59,742 bases of DNA from Lachnospiraceae bacterium (GCA_017476665.1 JAFUZJ010000022.1:1-59742); one strand, 5' to 3'; counted from the first letter of the stretch, positions 32,968 to 41,702 are shown. The notes: a model not told the origin generated them from the letters alone. Translations and numbers: made by a program.

Positions 32968-35525
32968 TCGACAGGCTGATCAATTCATCATTATTGATCG
33001 TAGGTGTCCTGATACTCAGGGGATCACTGGGCAAATATTTGAATCGACGTTTTACCTATGCCATGTGGCTCGTGGTTGCGGTACAGTTGCTTTTGCCGTT
33101 TTCTATGGAAAATCCTTTTTTGTTCAGCAGCGCGGTGCACACCTATCGGACAGTGATTACCGATGGTGCGGAGTATCGGGGGGCAGGAGAGAATGATTCC
33201 GTTGCCGGTATGCCTTTACAGAAAATTTCGAATGAGCAGATGTCAGATCGCCCGCAAGGACAGATGTTGCAAGGTAATTTCCGGCAGGGACAATCAATCC
33301 AGAACCAAACTTCACAGCAGATACAGGATTTGCAACAGCAGCAACTTAATTCAGGAACACAAACCGGGCAACAGAGTCCGGATCAGGCTCGGCTGCAGTC
33401 TCCCGGACAAGCAGACTGGCTTGTGCTTCTCCCTGCTATCTGGATTGCGGGGATGGTAGTGACCGGCGGCTGTCTGCTTCTCTCTAACCTCTTTTTTTAC
33501 CGTAAACTGAGAAAGCAGAGAACGCCGGAGGCAACCTATCAGGGACGCAAGGTCTATATAAGTCCGCAGGTGAAATCACCATGTCTGTACGGGCTGTTTA
33601 CCCCGGCAATCTATCTGCCGGAGGATTGTGTGCTGACGGAAGAACAGCAAAACTATATTTTGATGCACGAGTGGACACACTACAGACATGGAGATAACTT
33701 ATGGGCGTTCATCAGAGCCGTAGGTCTGACTATATACTGGTTCGACCCCTTGGTATGGGCGGCGTGCCATTTTTCCCGCAAGGACTGTGAGACCGCTTGT
33801 GACGAAGGTGTCTTGAAGATCCTTACTTCACAGGAACGGTTGCAGTATGGCAGGACACTGGTGGATTTATGCGCCATGTTTTCCGGACATTCCGCTGCAT
33901 GGCTTGTGGTGCAGGAATTCAGCGGAGGGAAACAGGAATTGAAATACCGCATAGGGTTTATCAGACAGAAGAAAACGGGGCGACTTGCGGGAATGCTGGT
34001 GGCGGGAGGGCTTCTGCTCCTGACCGCGGGCTGCACATTGGGAGGACAAAGCGCGGAACAGGATACAGGACAGACCTTGGATCAATCAGGACAGACCTCG
34101 GATCAATCTGCGGGACAACTACAGACGGATACAGCCTTGTTAGGGAATTACGAAGATACGATTACGGGACTGCCGGACGGTGTTCAATTTGCCCTGGTTG
34201 ATTTGGGGCTGCGGTATCCGGTTCTGCTGACTACCGATCATACCTATGATGACGGGAACGGACATAATGCAGCAGTCTACTGTGATGTGTATTACGAGAT
34301 GGATGATGGTACGGTGAAGAAAATGGGGACTTTGGAGAGTGGCGGCACGGCGTATCCCATCGCACATTCGCCAACTTGCCTTTATACAACGCATGGACAT
34401 GGTATGGAAGGTTATGTAATAGACGAGAAAGACGGGAAAACGCCTTACCTGCAGCCAGCCTGGTCTTTACTGATGACACCCACAACCGGAGAGGATATTT
34501 ATACAAGGACCACCGGAGACACACAGGAGATCATCACAGAGGCAATGTATCTGTCTTGGTTGGAGAAGCTGTTTCAAGACGCAGAGGTTGTGAACTTTGA
34601 AAATACAGAACAGAATCAGGAGGTTCTGGAGACCTACCGCAACGCAACCCGGATGGCCATGTGGTTTCATGCCGGCACACTGGAGACAGACCACAAGGAG
34701 TCTGCCAACATAAACGGTATGACCTATTACAAGGTGAAAGACTATGCGAATCTGGAGGAACTTCATGCGAAACTCTGCGAGGCATTTACCCCGGAAACTG
34801 CCGCCTGGATGATCTTTGACAGCGGGGCTCACTACAGGGAGGTGAACGGTTCCCTATATGCGATCGACGCGGATTCAGGCACGGACATGACCAAAGGCGA
34901 GGAAAGCTATCGTATTATCAGCGAAACAAAGGATGGAGGGATTCTGGCTGTCACAGTAGAGCTTCTGAATCCGGAGGATCCGGATCGGGTGACGGGGTAT
35001 CAGGAATATGAGTTCCGCTATACATATTTAAACGGTACAGTGCAGTTTTTTGAGTTTCCCCTTATCCGTATGGGCAATTATGAGGGGGAGGCAAGCGTGG
35101 TGAAACCGGATTTCCCGGAGGACATACAGGGACTCCGTACAGGACTTGACTATGGACAGCCTTATCTGCGGATACTTGCCCGGGATGAGGTGAAAGACAT
35201 TGCGGAGATTCGCATGATCGTGGACGGAAGGCTGAAGCGCTGTGACAATTCGGAAGCGCTCCGCTATCTGGAGACACATATGCAAAAGGCGACGTACGTG
35301 AAGGGCGGCAGCGGCTGTCCGTTCTATACGCCGATGTATCTCACACTGCAAAATGGGGAGACTGGTGTTATCTACCCGGCGGGAGACAGCTGCAACATGG
35401 CTGTCTGCATAGACGGGGAGTATGATCTGAGCGGAAATGAAGGCGATGGAAGCAATACCGAATTCTGGAATCTGCTTGGCTGGGAGCCGCCCACAAGGGT
35501 TGCGGACTATATCGGAGCCAAATGA
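32964..35525 (+). CDS. M56 family metallopeptidase sensor (BlaR1/MecR1-like) with large unknown ectodomain
   Basis: The 853-residue protein begins with BlaR1-like membrane spans, a Gln-rich loop (about 90-150), and the peptidase motif HEWTH (about residue 235) within VLTEEQQNYILMHEWTHYRHGDN, then a span ending LLLLTAGC near 355. The remaining 490 residues lie outside and do not show the penicillin-binding motifs of BlaR1, so the ligand is probably not a classic beta-lactam. A Gln/Ser/Thr/Asp repeat follows the TAGC. The zinc protease would trigger inactivation of the BlaI-like repressor upstream. No resistance gene follows in the same unit. Confidence 0.85.
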   Translation: MIDRLINSSLLIVGVLILRGSLGKYLNRRFTYAMWLVVAVQLLLPFSMENPFLFSSAVHTYRTVITDGAEYRGAGENDSVAGMPLQKISNEQMSDRPQGQMLQGNFRQGQSIQNQTSQQIQDLQQQQLNSGTQTGQQSPDQARLQSPGQADWLVLLPAIWIAGMVVTGGCLLLSNLFFYRKLRKQRTPEATYQGRKVYISPQVKSPCLYGLFTPAIYLPEDCVLTEEQQNYILMHEWTHYRHGDNLWAFIRAVGLTIYWFDPLVWAACHFSRKDCETACDEGVLKILTSQERLQYGRTLVDLCAMFSGHSAAWLVVQEFSGGKQELKYRIGFIRQKKTGRLAGMLVAGGLLLLTAGCTLGGQSAEQDTGQTLDQSGQTSDQSAGQLQTDTALLGNYEDTITGLPDGVQFALVDLGLRYPVLLTTDHTYDDGNGHNAAVYCDVYYEMDDGTVKKMGTLESGGTAYPIAHSPTCLYTTHGHGMEGYVIDEKDGKTPYLQPAWSLLMTPTTGEDIYTRTTGDTQEIITEAMYLSWLEKLFQDAEVVNFENTEQNQEVLETYRNATRMAMWFHAGTLETDHKESANINGMTYYKVKDYANLEELHAKLCEAFTPETAAWMIFDSGAHYREVNGSLYAIDADSGTDMTKGEESYRIISETKDGGILAVTVELLNPEDPDRVTGYQEYEFRYTYLNGTVQFFEFPLIRMGNYEGEASVVKPDFPEDIQGLRTGLDYGQPYLRILARDEVKDIAEIRMIVDGRLKRCDNSEALRYLETHMQKATYVKGGSGCPFYTPMYLTLQNGETGVIYPAGDSCNMAVCIDGEYDLSGNEGDGSNTEFWNLLGWEPPTRVADYIGAK

Positions 35526-35620
35526 TCGTGCAGGATACGCTGCAAGGACGGATGAAATACTCCGTATAAAATTAACCGGACTGCGCATACTTTTTCAAAC
35601 AGGATTTAAGAGGAAAAAGT

Positions 35621-36091
35621 ATGTGCAGTCTTTTTTTGATCATCATTGGAGCCAGTTTCGGACTGCTGGCGGCGGCAGGGGTATTTACCGTCTTTGTGGC
35701 GGTGGGTATCATACCGCGGTTTGCCGGCAGAACCCACACCGCCAACAAAATCTTTCTCTATGAAGAGATGGTGACCATCGGCTCCATTATCGGGGGCCTG
35801 GTCAGCATTTTTCCCGAGTACTGTCAGCTCGGTGCTTTTTTGCAGGCGCATCACGCTGCATGGTATAAAGCGGCAGGCACCTTTATCCAGGCAGTCTTCG
35901 GTCTGTTCGCAGGCATGTTTGTGGGATGTCTCGCGCTGGCCATCGCGGAAATGCTGGACTCCATCCCGATTTTCTCCAGGCGCATTTCCTTTCGGCACGG
36001 ACTGGGACTAGCGGTGTTTGGCATGGCGTTGGGAAAACTATGCGGCTCTCTGTTCTATTTCTGGGATGAGCTGCATCGCGTGATGCCGTGA
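35621..36091 (+). CDS. spoVAB: Stage V sporulation protein AB
   Basis: The 156-residue protein has four membrane spans and the SpoVAB-type motifs GVFTVFVAVGIIPRFAGRTHTA and YEEMVTIG near the N-terminus. SpoVA proteins handle dipicolinic acid movement into the forespore and its release at germination; the exact part played by AB is not settled. AAGAGGAA precedes the start by six bases. It comes before spoVAA here, the reverse of the Bacillus order. Confidence 0.88.
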   Translation: MCSLFLIIIGASFGLLAAAGVFTVFVAVGIIPRFAGRTHTANKIFLYEEMVTIGSIIGGLVSIFPEYCQLGAFLQAHHAAWYKAAGTFIQAVFGLFAGMFVGCLALAIAEMLDSIPIFSRRISFRHGLGLAVFGMALGKLCGSLFYFWDELHRVMP

Positions 36092-36146
36092 TCCGGTTTC
36101 GCAATTACTAAAAAAGCAGAATGCTAGAAAGGAGCCGAAGCAACCC

Positions 36147-36779
36147 ATGAAATCCAATCGCACCGTGGTATATCTGAAATGTGAACAGGACGTGGAGACA
36201 CAGGCACAGGATGTGTTTTTAAAACAGCTGGGCACGGTTTACTGCGCAGATCCGCATACCGCTGCCAGGTGCAATGCCATCAAAGTGCATCATTTTGAAA
36301 AAGATGGCGACAAACGCTGTGTGATCAGCGTGCTGAAGCTCATCAGGCTGATGGAGGAGGCATGTCCTAACATCTGTGTGGAAGTTGTAGGCGAGGCGGA
36401 CATCCTGGTGGAATGGGTGAAAGTGAATAAGTACAAAGGGATCGGACAATGGGCAAAGATCCTGTTGGTCTGCCTGATCAGCTTCTTCGGCACCGCCTTC
36501 ACCATCATGGCATACCACAATGATATCGGCATCAATGAAGTGTTTGCGGAGATCTACCGCATGGTCATGAACGCCGAGCCCGGCGGTGTCAACACGCTGG
36601 AGGTTTCTTATTCGGTCGGCCTTGCTGCCGGTATCATCATCTTTTTCAACCACATCGGTGGGAGGCGGATCACCAAAGATCCGACGCCTCTGGAGGTCGC
36701 CATGCGTAATTATGAGGATGATGTGAACAAAGCGCTGATCGAATTGGCAGACAGAGAACAGAAGGAAGAGGACGTCTGA
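36147..36779 (+). CDS. spoVAA: Stage V sporulation protein AA
   Basis: The 210-residue protein has a soluble N-terminal half (VYLKCEQDVE..., IKVHHFEKDGDKRCVISVLKLIRLME) and two C-terminal membrane spans with GTAFTIMAYHNDIGINEVF and SYSVGLAAGIIIFFNHIGGRRITKDPTPLEVAMRNYEDDV, which match SpoVAA. It starts 55 bases after spoVAB. Together they show that the organism, or its recent ancestor, forms endospores. The other spoVA genes are not in this window. Confidence 0.88.
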   Translation: MKSNRTVVYLKCEQDVETQAQDVFLKQLGTVYCADPHTAARCNAIKVHHFEKDGDKRCVISVLKLIRLMEEACPNICVEVVGEADILVEWVKVNKYKGIGQWAKILLVCLISFFGTAFTIMAYHNDIGINEVFAEIYRMVMNAEPGGVNTLEVSYSVGLAAGIIIFFNHIGGRRITKDPTPLEVAMRNYEDDVNKALIELADREQKEEDV

Positions 36780-36886
36780 GCGGAAGGGTTCAGACAGCTG
36801 GCTACAGAATGGGGATTGATTTTTCAGAAAAAAATACATACACTAAAAGCAGAATGCAGCAACAGAGATACGATGGAGGGGATATA

Positions 36887-38071
36887 ATGAGAAGAGAGCA
36901 GTTTTTGGATCATCTGACACACAATCTGATCCCGTTCTGGAATCAATTGGAGGATGATGCTTTCGGCGGATTTTACGGGTTTATGGATAAGGATCTGAAG
37001 GTAGATCCGCAGGCTGATAAGGGCGTGATATTGAACAGCCGGATCTTGTGGTTTTATTCGGCGGCGTACAGACTGTTGGGCGAAGAGGACTTGCGTGCCA
37101 AGGCAGAGCATGCTTTCCGTTTTCTCAAAGAATACTGTTACGACAAAAGGCGGGGCGGCGTGTACTGGTCTGTGGGCTATGACGGAAAGCCCGTTGACAC
37201 CACGAAGCATACATACAATCAGGCGTTTGCCATCTACGCGCTGGCGGAATATTATATGGCGACAGGAGACGGGGATGGGCTGCTGCTGGCCTATGATCTG
37301 TATCGCATCATTGAGGAAAAATGCAGGGATGCGGCGGGATATCTGGAGGCGTTCCGGGTGGATTTTACACCGGATGACAACAATGAAAAGCTGTCCGAAA
37401 ACGGCGTCATGGCAGGGCGCACCATGAACACGCTGCTGCATGTATTGGAGGCCTACACCAATCTGTATCAGGCGGATCATTATGAGCCGGTTGCCGGGAA
37501 ACTGAAGGAGATCATGGATCTGTTTGAGACCAGAGTGTATGACAGGGAGAAGGGCAGGCTGCAGGTGTTCTTTGATCTGGAGTATCATTCCCTGATCGAT
37601 CTGTATTCCTACGGACACGATATTGAGGCATCCTGGCTTCTGGACAGAGCGGCGGATGTCTTGGGGGATGAGGCGTATGCCGCCAGGATTCATGCCATGA
37701 CGAAGGTGCTGGCGACGGAGGTCAAAAAGCACGCTTACGATGAAACCGTGCACGCATTATATAATGAGTGTGAGAGAGGCGTGGACGATCCACAGAAAAT
37801 ATGGTGGGTGCAGGCGGAATCCGTGGTGGGATTCTATAATGCGTTTCAAAAGGATCCCGGTCAAACGGAATTTGAGAAAGCGGCAGCAGACCTGTTTGAA
37901 TTCATTCAGCAAAATCTGGTGGATCCCAGATGCGGCGAGTGGTATGAGAGCATCCGGGCGGACGGCAGCGTGAATCTGGACAGAGGCATGGTGCATGAGT
38001 GGAAGTGCCCGTATCACAACGGACGGATGTGCATCGAAATGTGCAGGAGGATGTCAGATGAAACCCGTTAA
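36887..38071 (+). CDS. Cellobiose 2-epimerase (AGE family)
   Basis: The 394-residue (alpha/alpha)6 barrel enzyme shows the AGE/cellobiose epimerase motifs ILNSRILWFYSAAYR, RRGGVYWSVGYDGKP, KHTYNQAFAIYALAEYY, MNTLLHVLEAYTNLY, SYGHDIEASWLL and WWVQAESVVGFYNA, including the catalytic His residues. The family interconverts glucose and mannose at the reducing end of beta-1,4 disaccharides. Start 36887 follows GGAGGGG. A GH26 mannanase gene overlaps its end, so the likely substrate here is mannobiose, turned into mannosyl-glucose for phosphorolysis. Confidence 0.93.
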   Translation: MRREQFLDHLTHNLIPFWNQLEDDAFGGFYGFMDKDLKVDPQADKGVILNSRILWFYSAAYRLLGEEDLRAKAEHAFRFLKEYCYDKRRGGVYWSVGYDGKPVDTTKHTYNQAFAIYALAEYYMATGDGDGLLLAYDLYRIIEEKCRDAAGYLEAFRVDFTPDDNNEKLSENGVMAGRTMNTLLHVLEAYTNLYQADHYEPVAGKLKEIMDLFETRVYDREKGRLQVFFDLEYHSLIDLYSYGHDIEASWLLDRAADVLGDEAYAARIHAMTKVLATEVKKHAYDETVHALYNECERGVDDPQKIWWVQAESVVGFYNAFQKDPGQTEFEKAAADLFEFIQQNLVDPRCGEWYESIRADGSVNLDRGMVHEWKCPYHNGRMCIEMCRRMSDETR

Positions 38072-38993
38072 CAAAAATGCGACTAAAGAAGCAGCCAAAC
38101 TCTTGGACTATCTCTATCGTGTGCAGGGAAACGGAATCGTCACCGGACAGCATACCCAGACGAAACCCTGTGAGGAGATCGCGTACGTGAAAGCGGTGAC
38201 GGGCAGGGAGCCGAAGCTGAGAGGCTTTGAACTGCTTGGGTATTCCCCCAATATCAATTATAGTCAGGCCTCCCAGGAATGTCTCACAGAGGTGTATGAG
38301 AATCAGGGGACGCTGGATACGGCATATGATTGGGCGACATCCACGGATGGCATCGTGACATTTTCTTTTCACTGGTTTTCTCCCATAGGCGGACAGGACA
38401 AGAGCTTCTATGCCAGGAATACAGACTTTGACGCGTCACGCGTGTTGATCCGGGGGACATCGGAGCGGGAGGCTTTTTATCGTGATATGGATAGGATTGC
38501 AAAGGAGCTTGCACGGTTTCAGGATGCGCATATTCCGATCCTGTGGAGACCGTTTCATGAGTCCGACGGCACCTGGTTCTGGTGGGGCGCCAAAGGACCG
38601 GAGATCGCCCGGGAACTCTACCGCCTGATGTATGAATATTATGTGGGCGAGAAACATTTGGATCACCTGTTGTGGGTATGGAACTGCAGGTACAAAGAGG
38701 GCTATCCCGGAGATGAATATGTGGATGTCATTTCTGTGGATCTCTATCTTGAAAAATACGAAGCTACGGACTATGGAGAAGATTATGAGAAGCTGGTGAA
38801 AGAAACCACCCGGAATAAGGTGGCTGCGCTGGGGGAAGTCGGATATCTTCCCGATATCCGGCTGTTGGAACAATCCAAAGTCCCCTGGGCATATTATATG
38901 TGCTGGTCAAAAGAATTCTGCATCGGTGAGCAGTATAACAGCAAGCGCCGACTGCGGGAAATGTATGACAGCTCCTACGCCATCAAATTATAA
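38058..38993 (+). CDS. GH26 beta-mannanase, apparently intracellular
   Basis: The 311-residue protein carries the GH26 signatures: WRPFHESDGTWFWWG with the acid/base Glu and ALGEVG with the nucleophile Glu, plus GIVTGQHTQ near the start and WNCRYKEGYPGDEYVDVISVD. There is no signal peptide or carbohydrate-binding module, unlike secreted mannanases, so it probably trims imported manno-oligosaccharides. AGGAGG lies six bases before ATG 38058, and the gene overlaps the epimerase by 14 bases. Exo- versus endo-action cannot be told. Confidence 0.9.
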   Translation: MKPVNKNATKEAAKLLDYLYRVQGNGIVTGQHTQTKPCEEIAYVKAVTGREPKLRGFELLGYSPNINYSQASQECLTEVYENQGTLDTAYDWATSTDGIVTFSFHWFSPIGGQDKSFYARNTDFDASRVLIRGTSEREAFYRDMDRIAKELARFQDAHIPILWRPFHESDGTWFWWGAKGPEIARELYRLMYEYYVGEKHLDHLLWVWNCRYKEGYPGDEYVDVISVDLYLEKYEATDYGEDYEKLVKETTRNKVAALGEVGYLPDIRLLEQSKVPWAYYMCWSKEFCIGEQYNSKRRLREMYDSSYAIKL

Positions 38994-39003
38994 GTGCTGT
39001 ATT

Positions 39004-39447
39004 CTACAATAATTTCTGCAGCAGTCCATGCAACTGCATTGCTTCTTCCGGTGCCAGTGAAATGCATCCGGCCATCTGCGCCGGCACATTGACTGCCCGC
39101 TCTTTCAGGGCTTCGCCTTCCTTTGTGATTTCCACGTTCAGCACCCGCTCGTCATCCTTGTCGCGGTAGCGGCGGACAAAGCCCTTCGCCTCCAGATTTT
39201 TCAGCATAGGCGTGAGTGTGCCCGAGTCCAGATACAGTTTTTCCCCGAGCTCTTTCACCGTAATCTTTTTCTGCTCCCAGAATACCATCATCGCGATGTA
39301 CTGGGTGTAGGTGAGCCCCAATTCATCCAGATAAGGTCTGTATTTCTTGATGATCTCCCTGGATGCGGCATATAAGGGAAAACAGAGCTGGTTTTCCAGC
39401 TTTAAGGTGTCATAATTTGGTTTTTGGTCAGATTTCTTCTTCGGCAT
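39004..39447 (-). CDS. MarR family regulator, OhrR-like peroxide sensor
   Basis: The 147-residue winged-helix protein has LENQLCFPLYAASREIIKKY near the N-terminus; the Cys in LCFPLY matches the reactive Cys of OhrR, which is oxidised by organic peroxides. LTYTQYIAMMVFWE and LYLDSGTLTPMLKNLEAKGFVRRYRDKDDERV are the DNA-binding region. The start at 39447 follows GGGGGA. It is third in a minus-strand unit after gpx and a TSCPD gene, and an OhrR-type operator covers the promoter of that unit, so autoregulation is likely. Confidence 0.88.
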   Translation of the reverse strand: MPKKKSDQKPNYDTLKLENQLCFPLYAASREIIKKYRPYLDELGLTYTQYIAMMVFWEQKKITVKELGEKLYLDSGTLTPMLKNLEAKGFVRRYRDKDDERVLNVEITKEGEALKERAVNVPAQMAGCISLAPEEAMQLHGLLQKLL

Positions 39448-39481
39448 TGTCGCAGTCCCCCTCTTATCTTTATGCATTCTT

Positions 39482-39742
39482 TTATGCACTCTGTGCCGCA
39501 TAAGCCTCGCGGACTGCCCGAGCCAACTGATCCGCGCAGGAAGTGGCGCGCATGCCACAGGTGTTGCCGTCCAGCTTCTCAGCGATCTGTTCCACCGTCC
39601 AGCCGTCGATCAGCTTGGAGATCGCTTTCAGATTGCCGTTGCAGCCGCCGGTAAAGCGGACATTGGAGATTACATCTCCGTCGATATTGAACTTGATTTC
39701 CATGGAACAAACGCCATGGGGGTGATATACATATTCCATCAC
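39482..39742 (-). CDS. TSCPD domain protein (TIGR03905 type)
   Basis: The 86-residue protein has the four-Cys pattern of TIGR03905: HPHGVCS, FTGGCNGN, GNTCGM and TSCADQL. TSCPD domains occur at the C-terminus of B12-dependent ribonucleotide reductases, and small stand-alone forms are common in Clostridia, probably as metal-binding proteins; function is unknown. It overlaps the glutathione peroxidase gene by four bases and precedes the OhrR-like gene. Confidence 0.88.
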   Translation of the reverse strand: MMEYVYHPHGVCSMEIKFNIDGDVISNVRFTGGCNGNLKAISKLIDGWTVEQIAEKLDGNTCGMRATSCADQLARAVREAYAAQSA

Positions 39743-40212
39743 AGTAGCTCCTTTATCTTTTCATCAATTTTTTCCGGTGTAACGGTGGGAGCGAAACGCT
39801 CCACCACATGTCCTTCCTTGTCAATCAGAAATTTGGTAAAATTCCATTTGATATTGTCACCCATGATACCGCCCTTCTCGGACTTTAAGAAAGTATAGAG
39901 CGGATGCTCGTTTGCGCCGTTCACCTCAATTTTGGCGAACTGCTTGAAACTCACGCCGTAGGTCAGCTGACAGAAGCTGGTGATCTCCGCCTCCGTGCCC
40001 GGGGCCTGATGGCCAAACTGGTTGCAGGGGAAATCAAGAATCTCGAATCCCTGCGCCTGATATTTCTTGTAAAGATTTTCCAATCCTTCATACTGGGGAG
40101 TGAAGCCGCATCCGGTAGCGGTGTTTACCACCAACAGAACCTTTCCCTGATAATTGCTTAATGCAATTTCCTGTCCCTCGGCGTCTTTTGCCTTGTAATC
40201 ATAGATGCTCAT
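39739..40212 (-). CDS. Glutathione peroxidase-family thiol peroxidase
   Basis: The 157-residue protein has the GPx motifs LLVVNTATGCGFTPQY with a Cys (not selenocysteine) at the peroxidatic site, LDFPCNQFGHQ with the Gln, and IKWNFTKFLID with the Trp/Asn of the active site. In bacteria such enzymes usually use thioredoxin to reduce organic hydroperoxides. It is the first gene of a unit with an OhrR-like regulator and its promoter holds an OhrR-type box. GGAGG lies before the start. Confidence 0.93.
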   Translation of the reverse strand: MSIYDYKAKDAEGQEIALSNYQGKVLLVVNTATGCGFTPQYEGLENLYKKYQAQGFEILDFPCNQFGHQAPGTEAEITSFCQLTYGVSFKQFAKIEVNGANEHPLYTFLKSEKGGIMGDNIKWNFTKFLIDKEGHVVERFAPTVTPEKIDEKIKELL

Positions 40213-40278
40213 ACCCTGGTGTCCTCCTTATCATTTTCCTGTTATGCGGATTATTATTAGCAACTAAATTAAATTTGA

Positions 40279-40315
40279 TACAATTTAATTATAAGCCAAC
40301 AAAAAGATTTGTCAA
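40279..40315 (-). promoter_or_regulatory. gpx promoter with OhrR-type operator
   Basis: On the minus strand a consensus TTGACA (40310-40315) and TATAAT (40288-40293) are 16 bases apart. TACAATTTAATTATA (40279-40293, plus strand) overlaps the -10 and closely matches the Bacillus OhrR operator TACAATTAAATTGTA. Repressor bound here would block gpx, TSCPD and ohrR-like genes until peroxide oxidises it. Confidence 0.85.
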
Positions 40316-40373
40316 CATATTTTTTATTTTTGCGCAGATAATATTTTTTATCAATAACAGAATCAACCAAATA

Positions 40374-40402
40374 TTGAAAAGCGGCAGGACACGTGTTATG
40401 AT
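40374..40402 (+). promoter_or_regulatory. Promoter of the DUF3793-flavodoxin unit
   Basis: TTGAAA (40374-40379) and TATGAT (40397-40402) are 17 bases apart, about 50 bases upstream of the DUF3793 start. Confidence 0.7.
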
Positions 40403-40416
40403 GATAAATGTTTAAA

Positions 40417-40432
40417 GTTAGACATAACTAAC
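40417..40432 (+). promoter_or_regulatory. DtxR/Fur-like dyad (GTTAG-N6-CTAAC)
   Basis: GTTAGACATAACTAAC is an inverted repeat of GTTAG/CTAAC placed about 8 bases after the predicted transcription start. It resembles DtxR/IdeR-type iron-regulator sites. The genes downstream (DUF3793, flavodoxin) are typical iron-limitation genes, which supports this reading. Confidence 0.6.
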
Positions 40433-40453
40433 CAACCGCGGAAAGGAAGCAAC

Positions 40454-41074
40454 ATGTCGGTAAACGAATTTGTTAATCTCAATACAGCGGAAGATCTGGA
40501 TCTGCGTATGACGGCACAGCTGGCAGTTCACTGTGCGCCGATCCTGAAGGATGTGAAAGTTGCCAACATCCTGACGGTGGAGGAAGCGGATTTTAAGGGA
40601 CTTGGCTATCTGCTGCGCGGGACGGGGATATCGTATCGCTTCTTAAAAACTGAGGGAGGGAAGGCAATCCTGTATCTTTACCGTAAAAAACGCCTGCAGA
40701 AGTTATTGCAGGATGCACAGGTCAGGGCATTTCTCGCGGGGTACGGTTATGGAACCAAGACGGGCGATTGTGAGGAGAACGCGGCGGAAGTGGATATGAA
40801 TGCGGCACTGGATATTTTGTCCGCCCATATTACGCTGTTTCAAAACGGCGGGGGCGCGTTTCCACATGAGATCGGAATTTTCCTGGGATATCCACTGTGG
40901 GATGTGCAGGGCTTTCTGGAGAATGAGGGCAAAAATTTTGCATATCTTGGTTACTGGAAAGTATATCGCGACGTGCAGGGGGCGAAGAATATTTTCAGGC
41001 GGTTTGATGAAATGAAAGAGCAGGCTCTGCAGGAACTCATGTGCGGCAAGACACTGCGGGAGATTGCGGTTTGA
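40454..41074 (+). CDS. DUF3793 family protein
   Basis: The 206-residue protein begins LNTAEDLDLRMTAQLAVHCAPILKDVKVANI and contains PHEIGIFLGYPLWDVQGF and YWKVYRDVQGAKNIF, which are the DUF3793 signatures. No catalytic motif is known. In Clostridia it is found next to flavodoxin and Feo iron-uptake genes, as here. GGAAAGGAAG precedes the start. Iron-related function is inferred from context and from the dyad at 40417. Confidence 0.88.
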   Translation: MSVNEFVNLNTAEDLDLRMTAQLAVHCAPILKDVKVANILTVEEADFKGLGYLLRGTGISYRFLKTEGGKAILYLYRKKRLQKLLQDAQVRAFLAGYGYGTKTGDCEENAAEVDMNAALDILSAHITLFQNGGGAFPHEIGIFLGYPLWDVQGFLENEGKNFAYLGYWKVYRDVQGAKNIFRRFDEMKEQALQELMCGKTLREIAV

Positions 41075-41080
41075 ACCGGT

Positions 41081-41100
41081 ATTAATGCGAAAGCGTTAAT
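41081..41100 (+). other. GNRA-type hairpin between DUF3793 and flavodoxin genes
   Basis: ATTAATGC (41081-41088) pairs with GCGTTAAT (41093-41100) around a GAAA loop. No T-run follows. It may influence mRNA stability between the two genes. Confidence 0.35.
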
Positions 41101-41174
41101 CGATAGAGGCTGAAAAGCAACAAAAAAGCAACAAAAAAGAAAGTGCCCACACCAAGGGCAGAAAGAGAGGCAAA

Positions 41175-41609
41175 ATGAGCAAAGTAAGTATTGTATATTG
41201 GAGCGGAACGGGTAACACGGCTGCGATGGCTGCAGCGGTAGCCGAGGGTGTAAAAGACGGCGGCGCCGAGGCGGAGCTTTTGGAGGTTTCCGCTGCCAGC
41301 GTGGATGCACTGAAGGAGGTAAAAGCGATTGCGTTGGGCTGTCCTTCCATGGGCGCGGAGCAGTTGGAGGAGTCCGAGATGGAGCCGTTTATGGAGGAAC
41401 TGGACGGTCTGATCTCCGGCAAGACGGTTGCGTTATTTGGCTCCTACGGCTGGGGCAACCAGGAGTGGATGCGCGATTGGGAGAACCGCATCCAGGCGGA
41501 CGGTGCCACTGTATTAAACGGCGAAGGCATCACGGTAAACGGTGCCCCCGGTGAAGATACATTGGAAGACTGCAGGAACGCGGGGCGTGGTCTTGCGGGC
41601 ATTGCCTAA
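41175..41609 (+). CDS. Flavodoxin
   Basis: The 144-residue protein has the flavodoxin FMN-binding P-loop WSGTGNTAAMA at the N-terminus, GCPSMGAEQLEE, and FGSYGWGNQEWMRDW near the second FMN loop. Flavodoxins replace ferredoxin as low-potential electron carriers when iron is scarce. GAGAGG precedes the start, and a strong terminator follows at 41634. Confidence 0.94.
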   Translation: MSKVSIVYWSGTGNTAAMAAAVAEGVKDGGAEAELLEVSAASVDALKEVKAIALGCPSMGAEQLEESEMEPFMEELDGLISGKTVALFGSYGWGNQEWMRDWENRIQADGATVLNGEGITVNGAPGEDTLEDCRNAGRGLAGIA

Positions 41610-41633
41610 ACAGTGCAAATAAATGGGAGAAAG

Positions 41634-41664
41634 GCACATCGGTATGATCCGGTGTGCTTTTTTT
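41634..41664 (+). terminator. Terminator of the flavodoxin unit
   Basis: GCACATCGG (41634-41642) pairs with CCGGTGTGC (41649-41657), nine pairs with one T-G, followed by seven T. Confidence 0.88.
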
Positions 41665-41702
41665 GTATGGTGCTGATCCTAATCTGTGTACGGAAGGAAA
41701 AG

